The notes beneath the pieces were generated by a model. It saw nothing but the letters and a program-made list of their open reading frames with translations. It searched no databases and had not been told where the DNA came from. Source: Lachnospiraceae bacterium (GTDB lineage Bacteria; Bacillota; Clostridia; Lachnospirales; Lachnospiraceae). Taken from it: a stretch of DNA of 64,000 nucleotides. Of the stretch, positions 15,326 to 22,611 are shown piece after piece (the first letter of the stretch is position 1; each line of letters opens with the position of its first letter). The stretch is taken from the NCBI GenBank assembly GCA_017460885.1, contig JAFUAB010000051.1, positions 1 to 64,000 of the forward strand, in the 5' to 3' direction. The translations under genes were made by a program, and so were the position numbers.

Positions 15326-15866
15326 CTGTTGCCTCCCTCATTTCCTTTATGATCCTTACCGCCTCGAAGAACAGGTTTGACCTTGCGCCATCATGTATCC
15401 CTGCTCTTTTCCCGGCGATGCTCAGATCCTGGCATGGGCTTCCAAAGGTGATGATGTCCACGGGAGGGAGATCCGCGCCATTGAGCACGGACACATCCCC
15501 ATAGTGCTTCACCTGCGGCAGCCGTTTTGTAGTTACCCTGATGGGATACGGCTCGATCTCCGATGACCAGACCGGCTCTATGCCTGCCAGCATCCCGCTC
15601 AAAGGAAAACCCCCGGAGCCGTCAAAAAGGCTGCCGAGGGTCATCTCGCTATTTACCATATACACATCTCTGGCATGGAGCGTTGAGCCGTCCCTCTGCA
15701 TGTCCGTCATGAACTCGCTGATCTCCGGCATATCCACCATCTCAAGCTCGGCGGGAGCCATCATCACCTTTGTGCTCTTGCCCTCTGCCAGCTTCTCCGC
15801 CAGAGGCTTCTTTTTCCTGCCCGCTCCCGGCCTTGCGCCGCCGCGGTGCGATCCGTCCTTTGCCAT
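15147..15866 (-). pseudogene. Deletion chimera: P27 terminase small subunit N-terminus fused to a truncated C5-cytosine methylase
   Basis: Residues 1-68 (KDGSHRGGARPGAGRKKKP, EISEFMTDMQRDGSTLHARDVY) match the start of P27-family phage terminase small subunits. From residue 69 (MVNSEMTLGSLFDGSGGFPL) it becomes a Dcm-type methylase with SAM motif I and the catalytic GSPCQDLSIAG. That homology stops in FRCVLEEL, and the remaining residues are the tail-protein gene read out of frame. The methylase lacks its target-recognition domain and motifs IX-X. At least two deletions must have joined terminase, methylase and tail genes. Confidence 0.7.
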
Positions 15867-16162
15867 CAGTCTTTATCCCCCTCTCTCCTGTAATACCTGT
15901 GCTTGCAGGCATCGGAGCAGAACATCCTCTTCCTGCCCATCTCATTCATCCTGACTATCCTGCCGCAGCATTTACATCTCACCTGCTGCTTTTCGATATT
16001 CACATCTATCTTTGACGCCCATCCGAAGCCAGCCATACCGTGCCTTTGGCAGTAGCCCTTCACGGCATCAGTCGTGGCTCCTATCGCATCACCGATTTTC
16101 TTGTATCCATCCCCGCGCAGACGCATCTCCCTTATCCTCTGCTTCTGCCATGCGTTCATCAC
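15866..16162 (-). CDS. Helix-turn-helix / zinc-finger phage protein
   Basis: 98 residues. The N-terminal half is a helix-turn-helix (WQKQRIREMRLRGDGYKKIGDAIGATTDAVKGYCQRHG). The C-terminal half is a zinc ribbon with CKCCGRIV and MFCSDACKHRYY. This family is common in clostridial phages between HNH and terminase genes and is sometimes mislabelled sigma-70-like. Its TGA overlaps the ATG of the terminase/methylase chimera. It probably binds DNA; its exact role is unknown. Confidence 0.65.
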   Translation of the reverse strand: MMNAWQKQRIREMRLRGDGYKKIGDAIGATTDAVKGYCQRHGMAGFGWASKIDVNIEKQQVRCKCCGRIVRMNEMGRKRMFCSDACKHRYYRREGDKD

Positions 16163-16193
16163 CAGTTCTCACCTCGCTCTCCCTTGGGGCTGT

Positions 16194-16521
16194 CCGTTTG
16201 AATTCGTTTGATTATTTTTGAAAAAAATCGCCTTTTTTCAAACGGAAGCCCCACGTGGGCCTCTCCTGAAAAGAAAAAAAGCCTACAATGAAATGCAGGC
16301 TTTTTCGGCATACCAGTATGTCCCTAAATTCGACCGTCAATCCCCCGTTTGAAAACCGAAAGTTGCGCGTCTGCCTGGGCGCCGGTCTCCGGGCTTTCGG
16401 GCGTTATAAACAGAGCCCGGGCCCCCGTGGTTGCTGGGTTTGTCGTATATACGCGCATGGCTCCGGCAGCCGCTCGTTTGATTTTTTCCTATCCCCCGAG
16501 GGAATAGGCGGAAATCAAACA
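16194..16521. other. Gene-free interval with nested palindromes; possible phage packaging (cos) region
   Basis: Between the HNH gene and the terminase-side genes there is no supportable ORF. CCGTTTGAA (16194-16202) pairs with TTCAAACGG (16237-16245). A long imperfect palindrome with GTTTGATTT/AAATCAAAC outer arms and TCCTAT/ATAGG inner arms spans 16476-16521. In HK97-like phages the cos site lies at this place. Identification as cos is inference. Confidence 0.35.
16274..16306. terminator. Bidirectional terminator hairpin
   Basis: AAAAAAAGCCT pairs with AGGCTTTTT across a loop of about 13 bases, with A- and T-runs on the two flanks. Confidence 0.6.
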
Positions 16522-16529
16522 CGCCCTCC

Positions 16530-16895
16530 TCAGTAACGGTACTCCGGGTTCCTGTCCTCCCTCTGCGTCTTCTCCGAATGGTGACGGTGGCAGAGCGGAT
16601 TGATGTTGTCAGGATCGAACCGAAGCTCCGGGTGATCCCGAACAGTTTTAATGTGATCCAGATCGGTCGCCATCACGTACTGTCCTTCCTTCAGACACTC
16701 CGTACAGAAGCAGGGCTGGTGGGTCTTGATGTACCACGCCCTAAACTTCCGCCACTTGCCATCGTATCCCCGCTGTGCCGCGCCTGGTCTGTCCTCACCG
16801 CACTTTTCTCTATGTACCGGGCAGTACTTCTGCCCAATCTCGATAAGCTCCGGGCATCCGGGATACCCGCAGGGCTTCCTTGCTTTCCTTGGCAT
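16530..16895 (-). CDS. HNH endonuclease (phage type)
   Basis: 121 residues. Two zinc-binding Cys pairs (CGYPGCPELIE, CPVHR; CFCTECLKEG) frame a classical HNH core, ATDLDHIKTVRDHPE with NPLCHRHHSEKT. Such proteins sit next to terminases in siphovirus genomes and assist DNA cleavage during packaging. The ATG at 16895 has GGAGGTGCCAGTC upstream; an in-frame ATG three codons earlier fits less well. Confidence 0.85.
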   Translation of the reverse strand: MPRKARKPCGYPGCPELIEIGQKYCPVHREKCGEDRPGAAQRGYDGKWRKFRAWYIKTHQPCFCTECLKEGQYVMATDLDHIKTVRDHPELRFDPDNINPLCHRHHSEKTQREDRNPEYRY

Positions 16896-16992
16896 GACTG
16901 GCACCTCCGCTTTCCTGACATAGCCTGTTAAAATGTCCTGTAATAACCTGAAAAATAGCCTGTTAAAATCTTATGAAATTTCCCACAGACTC

Positions 16993-17021
16993 TTGATTTC
17001 CCCCCGCCTATCCCTTATACT
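16993..17021 (+). promoter_or_regulatory. Promoter of the type III antitoxin RNA
   Basis: TTGATT, 17-bp spacer, TATACT. Transcription would begin about 17028, exactly where the 50-nt tandem repeats start. Confidence 0.75.
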
Positions 17022-17027
17022 GTTATC

Positions 17028-17176
17028 AGCAGTGGGGTCTACTGGGTTTCTGTGAAACCGAAGTGACAATGATAAGAGCAGTGGGGCCTACTGGGTTCGT
17101 TCACGAATCGAAGTGGCAATCATAAGAGCGGTGGGTCCTACCGGGTGGCAATCGCTGTCAAAGTGGAAATGATAAC
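17028..17176 (+). ncRNA. ToxI-like antitoxin RNA: three 49-50-nt tandem repeats
   Basis: Units at 17028-17076, 17077-17126 and 17127-17176 share AGCRGTGGG, CTACYGGGT and AAGTGGMAATSATAA. The centre of each unit differs in sequence but still pairs: GGTTTC/GAAACC in unit 1, TTCGT/ACGAA in unit 2, TGGCA/TGTCA (one G-U) in unit 3. Promoter, short tandem repeats, weak terminator and ToxN-type endoribonuclease gene in this order is the known layout of type III toxin-antitoxin loci. There the toxin cuts the repeat RNA into units that then inhibit it. Confidence 0.85.
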
Positions 17177-17207
17177 GGGCTGTGTTTCGGCACAGCCCAT
17201 TTTTTAG
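17177..17207 (+). terminator. Terminator between antitoxin RNA and toxin
   Basis: Perfect 8-bp stem GGGCTGTG/CACAGCCC around a TTTCGG loop, then ATTTTTT. In type III loci this hairpin sets the RNA:toxin ratio by partial read-through. AGGAG just after it is the toxin ribosome site. Confidence 0.9.
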
Positions 17208-17217
17208 GAGTAAAACC

Positions 17218-17772
17218 ATGGAACAGAAGCGTCTCGCCTTATATACGATAGACATGAAGTATGTCCGAAACCTCTCCATTGCCGAGGAACGACGTCGGGG
17301 GAAGAAACACAATCATGTATTTTCAGTTTCCCCGCAAAGCGGAAAGGACATCCGCCCCTTCATCGGTGTCATCGTCATCTGTGGCGACAAGCAGTACTGC
17401 GTCCCATTAAGCTCCCCAAAAGAAAAGCACAATACCATGAACAATGCTGTGGACTTCTCCAAGGTTTATTCCCCGAAAGGGAAGCTCATCGGAGTCCTTA
17501 ACTTCAATGATATGATTCCTGTTCGAGATGATGTGATCAGGCTCCTCGATGTAAACCCCCACAAGGGGGATTCACAGGCGATGATCCAGTACAAGATCCT
17601 CGCCAGAAACCAACTCACCTTCTGCCACCAGAATCAGGACGCCATTGTCAGGAAAGCCAACAAGCTCTATCGTCTTATCACCGGCAAGAAAGCTAATTCT
17701 TTCCTGCGTTCACGATGCTGCGACTTCAAGAACCTCGAGTCAGTCCTGGAGAAGTACGCCCCTAAAGAATGA
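17218..17772 (+). CDS. Type III toxin, ToxN/AbiQ/CptN-family endoribonuclease
   Basis: 184 residues starting MEQKRLALYTIDMKYVRNLS. Family blocks are clear: RPFIGVIVICGDKQYCVPLSSPKEKH, LIGVLNFNDMIPVRDD and HQNQDAIVRKANKLYRLITG, with the end CCDFKNLESVLEKYA. ToxN enzymes are RNases held inactive by repeat RNA; in phage-infected cells the complex dissociates and the toxin aborts infection. TTAGGAGTAAAACC precedes the ATG at 17218. The length is within the family range. The exact subtype (ToxN, CptN or AbiQ) cannot be settled by eye. It lies inside the prophage relic. Confidence 0.92.
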   Translation: MEQKRLALYTIDMKYVRNLSIAEERRRGKKHNHVFSVSPQSGKDIRPFIGVIVICGDKQYCVPLSSPKEKHNTMNNAVDFSKVYSPKGKLIGVLNFNDMIPVRDDVIRLLDVNPHKGDSQAMIQYKILARNQLTFCHQNQDAIVRKANKLYRLITGKKANSFLRSRCCDFKNLESVLEKYAPKE

Positions 17773-17775
17773 CCA

Positions 17776-17961
17776 TCATAGCCTTTTCTGTTCCGCAAGC
17801 ACCAGGAGCAGCGTGCTGTCCACATTATTCGCCGCAACAGGCACTGCGTTCTCCAATCGCCATCCCTGGTTCTCCTTCAATACCTCGTTCACTCGGTCGG
17901 CAATCGATCCCTTATTGAACTTGTCGCTCAACGGTCCCCTGACTAATATTGTCTTCTGCAT
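17776..17961 (-). CDS. Small conserved protein
   Basis: 61 residues, MQKTILVRGPLSDKFNKGSIADRVNEVLKENQGWRLENAVPVAANN, ending in a hydrophobic strand (STLLLVLAEQ). The alternating beta/helix pattern suggests a small ferredoxin-like fold. It is convergent with the type III toxin and 30 bp upstream of the next gene in its own strand. No family assigned. The GTATACGAGGGAGGTGGG region upstream supplies a ribosome site for the ATG at 17961. Confidence 0.5.
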   Translation of the reverse strand: MQKTILVRGPLSDKFNKGSIADRVNEVLKENQGWRLENAVPVAANNVDSTLLLVLAEQKRL

Positions 17962-17991
17962 AATGCCCACCTCCCTCGTATAGTTGTCTGC

Positions 17992-18189
17992 TCAAAAATC
18001 CTCATAAATTCTGGAGACCGCGATCACGAATGCGATGAGACCGATCACACCGAGGATCAGCTGCAGCCATATCGGGGACAGTACCCAGAACCATGGCCAG
18101 GTGATGATTCCGCAGAGCTTCAGTACGATAAACGCAACGGAAAGCGCCTCCACAAAGCCGAAGCCTACGTTGATTGATATGTTCTTCAT
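17992..18189 (-). CDS. Small membrane protein
   Basis: 65 residues with two hydrophobic segments (VGFGFVEALSVAFIVLKLCG; WFWVLSPIWLQLILGVIGLIAFVIAVS) and almost no soluble part. The ATG overlaps the TGA of the MazF gene. Small two-segment proteins of this kind are common in phages and integrative elements. A holin-like role is conceivable but not supported by any specific motif. Confidence 0.55.
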   Translation of the reverse strand: MKNISINVGFGFVEALSVAFIVLKLCGIITWPWFWVLSPIWLQLILGVIGLIAFVIAVSRIYEDF

Positions 18190-18509
18190 CCTTCTCCTCC
18201 CCGCAATCCCAGCTGCACCTTCATCGCATCCTCGATCTCCGTTTCCCTGTCGCACCTTCCCATCCTGTGATCCAATAGCCTCTGGTCTATCGTCATGACC
18301 TGCTCCGCCAAGGCGACGGAATCACCGTCCCCAAGATGTATCAGTATGTGTGTCGGCAGGTTCAGCCGCTTCATCTGGCTCGTGAGCGGGATCACCGTCA
18401 CGATTCCCGATGCCTCGTTGCAGGCGTCATTGCTCACGATGATCACCGGTCGCGCGCCGCCCTGCACGCTCCCTTTGTGCATCGGCAGGCGCGCATGCCA
18501 TATCTCCAT
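18186..18509 (-). CDS. MazF/PemK-family endoribonuclease toxin
   Basis: 107 residues: EIWHARLPMHKGSVQGGARPVIIVSNDACNEASGIVTVIPLTSQ is the MazF/PemK core, with the conserved Arg in GARPVIIVSN and the Thr/Ser of IPLTS. These toxins cut mRNA at short motifs. The usual antitoxin gene would lie upstream; the overlapping ORF at 18427-18708 occupies that position but does not resemble a known MazE. No ribosome site is visible, so translation is probably coupled to the gene upstream. Confidence 0.82.
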   Translation of the reverse strand: MEIWHARLPMHKGSVQGGARPVIIVSNDACNEASGIVTVIPLTSQMKRLNLPTHILIHLGDGDSVALAEQVMTIDQRLLDHRMGRCDRETEIEDAMKVQLGLRGGEG

Positions 18510-18708
18510 CCGGCGCGGCTTTATTAATTCCGCCTATCGGTCCCTCCAATGGCCTACGCGGCTTGTGCATCGACAGGTGGTTCATTAAAATCGCCCGGGC
18601 TTCCCTGACCTTTTGCGTGTCAAAGAATACCGGGCGTCCGTTGATTATCTTTATCTTCCGCTCCTGCGCCGTGGCAGTCGGCGGATTCATCTTCATGAAA
18701 AACTCCAT
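18427..18708 (-). CDS. Unknown protein overlapping mazF, possible antitoxin
   Basis: The frame starts MEFFMKMNPPTATAQERKIKIINGRPVFFDTQKVREARAILMNHL and continues through the first 80 bp of mazF. The first half has a normal composition; the C-terminal part (residues 65-93) is Ala/Arg-rich and probably reflects the mazF sequence in another frame. Its position suggests an antitoxin role, but no DNA-binding motif is seen. Its start lies in the last of four repeated ribosome-site/start segments. Confidence 0.4.
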   Translation of the reverse strand: MEFFMKMNPPTATAQERKIKIINGRPVFFDTQKVREARAILMNHLSMHKPRRPLEGPIGGINKAAPDGDMACAPADAQRERAGRRATGDHREQ

Positions 18709-18806
18709 GTAATCCCCCTTTCGTATGATTCATAAAAAACTCCATAAAATCTTCCTCATCACGAAAAACCCCATATAATCCCCCTCCACTTCATAAAAAA
18801 CTCCAT
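18692..18806 (-). repeat. Four tandem copies of a translation-initiation segment
   Basis: Leftward, the segment ATGGAGTTTTTYATGA recurs with ATGs at 18806, 18774 (ATGGGG variant), 18745 and 18708. Copies 3 and 4 share GGGGGATTA upstream. The first three open only very short frames; the last one leads into the 18427 gene. Spacings are 32, 29 and 37 bp. Confidence 0.65.
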
Positions 18807-18884
18807 CTCGTGCTTGTTCTCAGAATACTGGTGAATTCTTGAAAAATCCCTACATGCGCTTCCAGCCCGGGGTTCCAGTTTCGT

Positions 18885-19017
18885 TGTGGGGAAGGGCAGG
18901 CTTTTAGCCCTTCCCACACTCGGAACTCCCGGAACGGAAGCGTTAGCTATATATAAAGCCTTTTTCTGCTTTGAGGAGGAAAAAGGCAAGTCATCCTATT
19001 TCAGTGCCTTTCCCCTC
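18885..19017. other. Two strong hairpins in a gene-free gap
   Basis: TGTGGGGAAGGGC pairs with GCCCTTCCCACAC (18885-18919, one bulge), and GGAGGAAAAAGGCA pairs with TGCCTTTCCCCTCC (18974-19017). Neither is followed by a clear T-run on the leftward strand. They could mark the end of the helicase transcript that stops at 19084. Confidence 0.5.
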
Positions 19018-19083
19018 CAAAAGGGGAATTTAGGGTTGTCTGCCTTTTTCTCTGTAATTTTCTTTCAGATTTGGGAAATAGGA

Positions 19084-20304
19084 TTAATCCCCTTTTTCCT
19101 TATTCTTTACCTCGAATACAAACCCGGATTTTATATAAAACTCATTCTCCATCTCCCCTACTCTGGTCCTTATTGTGCGTTCTGATACATCCAGATATTT
19201 GGCCATATCCTTTACTGTGACCGGTTCATTAAGGGAGCAGGCCTCAAATGCTTTGTAAATTGACTCCATGCGCTCCTCCGGGGAAACTCTCTTGCTGCTC
19301 TTCGACAGATTTCCCTTCTGAGAGCCTTCCGCTCCCATTTTCTCCAGCTCCCCGCTTCCATCCAGGACATGGACTGGATATTTGAACCAGAAATTGACCG
19401 GCTTGATATTGGCAAACTCACGTAGCGATGACTCCGTCAACAGCATGGAGTTGCATAAGACGTTGTAATACCCGGCATCGAAATCTGCCAGGATCTGCTC
19501 CCTGTCAGGGCTGTTCCCGTTGACCTCGATGGCATTGAAGCCGCAGCGGTTAAGTATCGCCGTGAACTCCTGCGATATCTTTACAAGAGGCAGGAACACC
19601 ACGGTCTTGCGGTCCATACAGTATTTTGTCATCTGCTCCGCGATCTGTTCCAAGTACGGCTCCAGCGCATGGGCCGTGTCCCCCAGGGAATAATCCCCCT
19701 GGCTCATCTTCACCTTTGTAAGGTCGAGCTCCAGCGGTATCATCTGCGCCTTGATGGGCACCAGGTAGCCATCGGTTATGGCCTTCCGCATGGAGTACTC
19801 AAAGGCGCAGGAATCGAAGAATTCAGACAGGCTTTTTTTGTCCGCCCTGTCGGCCGTGGCTGTCATTCCCAGGACTTTCGCCCCTCCGAAATAATCCAGC
19901 ATCACCTGGTAGCTGTCGCTCATCACGTGGTGCGCCTCATCCACGATGATTGTGCCGAAGTGATCCGGCTCGAACCTTTCAAGCCTGCTTGTCCAGCAGA
20001 GTGTCTGTATCGATCCTACTGTGACGGGAAACAGGCTCCCCACGCTCGTGTTCTCAGCCTTTTCCAGCGCGCAGTCTATGCCCGATACGGACTTTATCTT
20101 GTCCATCGCCTGCGTCAGGAGCTCCCCTCTGTGGGCCACGAACAGTACCCTCTCTCCCGCATCTACCTGATCCTTCGTTATGCCTGCTGCCACTATGGTC
20201 TTCCCACACCCTGTCGGGAGCACCATCATTGTCCTTGTGCGCCCCTGCGCCCATTCATCGTGGATCGCATCGCGCGCCTTTATCTGATAATCCCTCGCCT
20301 GCAT
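19084..20304 (-). CDS. Deletion chimera: phage DEAD/DEAH helicase N-terminus fused to AAA-ATPase C-terminus
   Basis: Residues 1-290 are a superfamily-2 helicase of the phage replication type. Visible motifs are the Q-like RDYQIKARDAI, Walker A LPTGCGKTIV, DEAH VDEAHH, motif III MTATADR and half of the C-terminal RecA domain, to NVLCNSMLLTE. Motifs V and VI are absent. The rest, SSLREFANIKPVNFWFKYPVHVL through a winged-helix end (VTVKDMAKYLDVSERTIRTRV), resembles the C-terminus of RepA-like AAA ATPases of related phages. The in-frame junction points to an internal deletion. AAAGGAGG fits the ATG at 20304. Without motif VI, helicase activity is unlikely. Confidence 0.65.
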   Translation of the reverse strand: MQARDYQIKARDAIHDEWAQGRTRTMMVLPTGCGKTIVAAGITKDQVDAGERVLFVAHRGELLTQAMDKIKSVSGIDCALEKAENTSVGSLFPVTVGSIQTLCWTSRLERFEPDHFGTIIVDEAHHVMSDSYQVMLDYFGGAKVLGMTATADRADKKSLSEFFDSCAFEYSMRKAITDGYLVPIKAQMIPLELDLTKVKMSQGDYSLGDTAHALEPYLEQIAEQMTKYCMDRKTVVFLPLVKISQEFTAILNRCGFNAIEVNGNSPDREQILADFDAGYYNVLCNSMLLTESSLREFANIKPVNFWFKYPVHVLDGSGELEKMGAEGSQKGNLSKSSKRVSPEERMESIYKAFEACSLNEPVTVKDMAKYLDVSERTIRTRVGEMENEFYIKSGFVFEVKNKEKGD

Positions 20305-20371
20305 GGGATCCACCTCCTTTCAAACTCCGAGCGGGCTTGTGACCGCCCGCCCGGATTTCCATACAGTCCGT

Positions 20372-20470
20372 TCAATTGAACGGGAGCTCCTCGTCCACTC
20401 CCTCCGGGATGTCCACGAACCCGGGCTCAGGCTTCGGAGGCGTTGCCTTCTCGTCGGCTAAGCTCGTAGC
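20372..20470 (-). pseudogene. C-terminal remnant of single-stranded DNA-binding protein (SSB)
   Basis: A short frame without a start codon ends ADEKATPPKPEPGFVDIP and then EGVDEELPFN before TGA. The Pro-rich linker and the D/E-D/E-LPF tip are the conserved SSB tail that recruits partner proteins. The OB-fold domain is missing; a stop lies just upstream at 20471. It follows the pattern of deletions in this prophage relic and sits directly upstream of the helicase gene, as ssb does in intact relatives. Confidence 0.6.
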
Positions 20471-20584
20471 CTATTGAACTGGCCCGCGACGGCTGACAAC
20501 CTACATGATCCGATTAAGGAACAGTGGTGATCCCCTAGACACGCGCGGACATACGCCTCCTGCCCGGAGGCTGTACCCCCTCTT

Positions 20585-20782
20585 CTACTCGAAAACTATC
20601 TCCTTTACTTTCTTCCCGTAAAGGTCCTCAATGAACTCTTCCGCCGTCAGAATGTCCTCCTTGCCATTTGTTCTTATATGCGCCACCGGCTTCTGACCGA
20701 TGGTTCCATAGTATCCATATGTGGCTTCGTTGCGCCTGGTCTTGAGCCTGCGGTCACCCTTTCCACTTATATCCTTCTTCAT
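20585..20782 (-). CDS. Small conserved phage-associated protein
   Basis: 65 residues, MKKDISGKGDRRLKTRRNEATYGYYGTIGQKPVAHIRTNGKEDILTAEEFIEDLYGKKVKEIVFE. The N-terminus is basic; the C-terminus is acidic and helical. TTTGGAGGAACACC precedes the ATG. No known family is recognised. It lies between the XRE regulator and the SSB relic on the same strand. Confidence 0.5.
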   Translation of the reverse strand: MKKDISGKGDRRLKTRRNEATYGYYGTIGQKPVAHIRTNGKEDILTAEEFIEDLYGKKVKEIVFE

Positions 20783-20842
20783 GGTGTTCCTCCAAATGTT
20801 TTGCCAAATATACTGTCATAGAATCTGTTCCATAGACCCATA

Positions 20843-21826
20843 TCATATGAACGGCAGTCCTTCATCATCTGATTGCTGTGGCTCAGTTTTCCCCAGCACC
20901 CTGTCCATAAAGCCCCTGGCCTTTTCCGTTATCACAAAGTCCCGCTCATGGGCTGACGCAGCATTGTATAGCTTCTCAAGCCTTGCCCCAAGCTGCCCCG
21001 AAAAATCAAGCGCGCTGCCGCATATGTGTGCGAGCGCATCATCTTTGCTGTAGTTTATGTTATATTCCGCTTCTAAATCATAACCATAGAGATCGTATTC
21101 ATATCCGCCATAGGTTTCATCTGCCAGCTTGACAATGAGCATCCTCATCCCATGGATATCGGCGTAATAAATATCCTTCACCGGCGATAATTTTGCATCC
21201 CGGTAGCTATCATTGATATATATGATCTCACCATCCTTGTCCTTGTGGAAAAGCAGGTATCCCGTCTCGTCCGTCTCCTGTTCGTATATCTCCCAATGGG
21301 ACTCATGCCTGTCGATGGATGCTTTCAGCCCCTCGACAAAATCCAGCATCTCCTTAAGCTGCCCCGTGGGCTCGGACAGGTCCGCATTCACAAGGTCGTC
21401 TATGTTGACATTGAATGCCCTTGCTATCTTCCATACAACGTCTATTGAAAGCCTTTTCTTCGAGTCCTCCCCCGCTCCTTTTGCAATGTATCCCCTGCTG
21501 ACGCCAGCCGCATTGTCCAAATCATACATGTTCAGCTTGGCAAGCTTTATCAGGTGTTCGATGTTGCGTGACAAGTATTTAGATGAAAATGCGTTCAGAT
21601 ACCCTTTGTATCCGTCTATTTGAGCCTGCTGGGCTTCTGCCGCCTTCTTCAGAGTCTCGGCAATGGGCTTCATGGCTTCATCCATGTCCATCGCCGCCTC
21701 CTCTGCTTCCTGTTCCAGCTCTTCCAGATTCCCCTTGGCTTCCCGGATATCCCAGATGCTGTTTACCTGTATGATCTTTATGTCCCCATAGTCATTTGAA
21801 AAATCCTTAACTTCCGGTGTGGCCAT
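20843..21826 (-). CDS. XRE-family regulator with extended N- and C-terminal regions
   Basis: 327 residues. After a helical acidic N-terminus (LEELEQEAEEAAMDMDEAMKPI) comes a Cro/C1-type helix-turn-helix: LSRNIEHLIKLAKLNMYDLDNAAGVSRGYIAKG, followed by KKRLSIDVVWKIARAFNVNIDDLVNADLSE. A long C-terminal region (to DDEGLPFI) has no recognised domain; its acidic end resembles the SSB-type tip. GAAAGGAGGAATGACAAT fits the ATG at 21826. It is transcribed divergently from the XRE/ImmA operon, as a phage repressor would be. Confidence 0.75.
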   Translation of the reverse strand: MATPEVKDFSNDYGDIKIIQVNSIWDIREAKGNLEELEQEAEEAAMDMDEAMKPIAETLKKAAEAQQAQIDGYKGYLNAFSSKYLSRNIEHLIKLAKLNMYDLDNAAGVSRGYIAKGAGEDSKKRLSIDVVWKIARAFNVNIDDLVNADLSEPTGQLKEMLDFVEGLKASIDRHESHWEIYEQETDETGYLLFHKDKDGEIIYINDSYRDAKLSPVKDIYYADIHGMRMLIVKLADETYGGYEYDLYGYDLEAEYNINYSKDDALAHICGSALDFSGQLGARLEKLYNAASAHERDFVITEKARGFMDRVLGKTEPQQSDDEGLPFI

Positions 21827-21852
21827 ATTGTCATTCCTCCTTTCCTTCATCC

Positions 21853-21881
21853 ATTCTATTATCATTCTATTGTTTTGTCAA
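21853..21881 (-). promoter_or_regulatory. Promoter of the leftward XRE regulator
   Basis: TTGACA, 17-bp spacer, TAGAAT, ending 26 bp before the ATG at 21826. The -35/spacer region is AT-rich with ACAATAGAATGATAATAGAA direct repetition that could be an operator. Confidence 0.75.
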
Positions 21882-22044
21882 TAGTTCTTTTGGTTATTTT
21901 GGTCTACTCGGTCTACTTAATTGTCCTGACTGTAATTTCACTCGAAAAACCCTTCATAATCTCTTTCTCTTAATGTGAAAATACTCCTCCTCTGCCCAAG
22001 CGCAGATCTGAATCAACTGTGTTTCGTATCTTCTCAAAAAAATA

Positions 22045-22073
22045 TTGACAATCCCACTTTTTGCTGTTATCAT
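22045..22073 (+). promoter_or_regulatory. Promoter of the SOS-type cassette
   Basis: TTGACA, 17-bp spacer, TATCAT, with a leader of about 100 nt before the XRE gene. The leader holds imperfect inverted repeats around GCGAAATTG/CAATCGC. No GAAC-type LexA box was found. Confidence 0.6.
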
Positions 22074-22182
22074 TCGTTTATCAGTTGCGTATGTTGCGAA
22101 ATTGATTATAACAATCGCTCTTTGCTATGTCAATACGAAACTTGCACAATTTATGAAACTGATTCAGAAAGGAAGGAATCAC

Positions 22183-22611
22183 ATGGAATTCAGCGAAAAG
22201 ATCAAGAACGCCAGGACGGCAAAAGGGATATCCCAGAGGGAGCTTGCGGAGGCATCGGGCGTCACGCTGCGGACGGTCCAGAACTATGAAACAGGAGGGC
22301 GGCTCCCGCGCCACCGCGAAACCTACGCGCGCCTCGCCGCGGCCCTGGGCATAAGCGAGGACGTTCTTTTGGACGAGAACGCCGCATTCGTCCTCCGCGC
22401 GAGCGAGCAGTATGGCGGACGCGGCGCGAAGCAGGCAATGGACATGGTGAACGACATCGCGGCCATGTGGGCAGGAGGAGAAATGGACGAGGAGGACATG
22501 GACGCAATCATGCAGTCCATGCAGGAGGCGTACTGGGAGGCCAAGAAGAACAACCGCAAGTACATAAACAAGCGCTACCTTAAGGATGACGGGGAGGACG
22601 CCAATGAATGA
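22183..22611 (+). CDS. XRE-family regulator of the SOS-type cassette
   Basis: 142 residues. A clean Cro/C1 helix-turn-helix occupies the N-terminus: EFSEKIKNARTAKGISQRELAEASGVTLRTVQNYE. The C-terminal helical region (AMDMVNDIAAMWAGGEMDEEDMDAIMQSM) would be the part cleaved or sensed. AAAGGAAGGAATCAC precedes the ATG at 22183. The gene overlaps the ImmA/IrrE peptidase gene. By analogy with ImmR/ImmA of ICEBs1, the peptidase probably cleaves this repressor upon DNA damage. Confidence 0.85.
   Translation: MEFSEKIKNARTAKGISQRELAEASGVTLRTVQNYETGGRLPRHRETYARLAAALGISEDVLLDENAAFVLRASEQYGGRGAKQAMDMVNDIAAMWAGGEMDEEDMDAIMQSMQEAYWEAKKNNRKYINKRYLKDDGEDANE

Noticed and set aside
17028-17176. Possible riboswitch before the toxin gene
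   Set aside because: Three tandem units followed by a terminator and a ToxN-family gene fit a type III antitoxin RNA far better.
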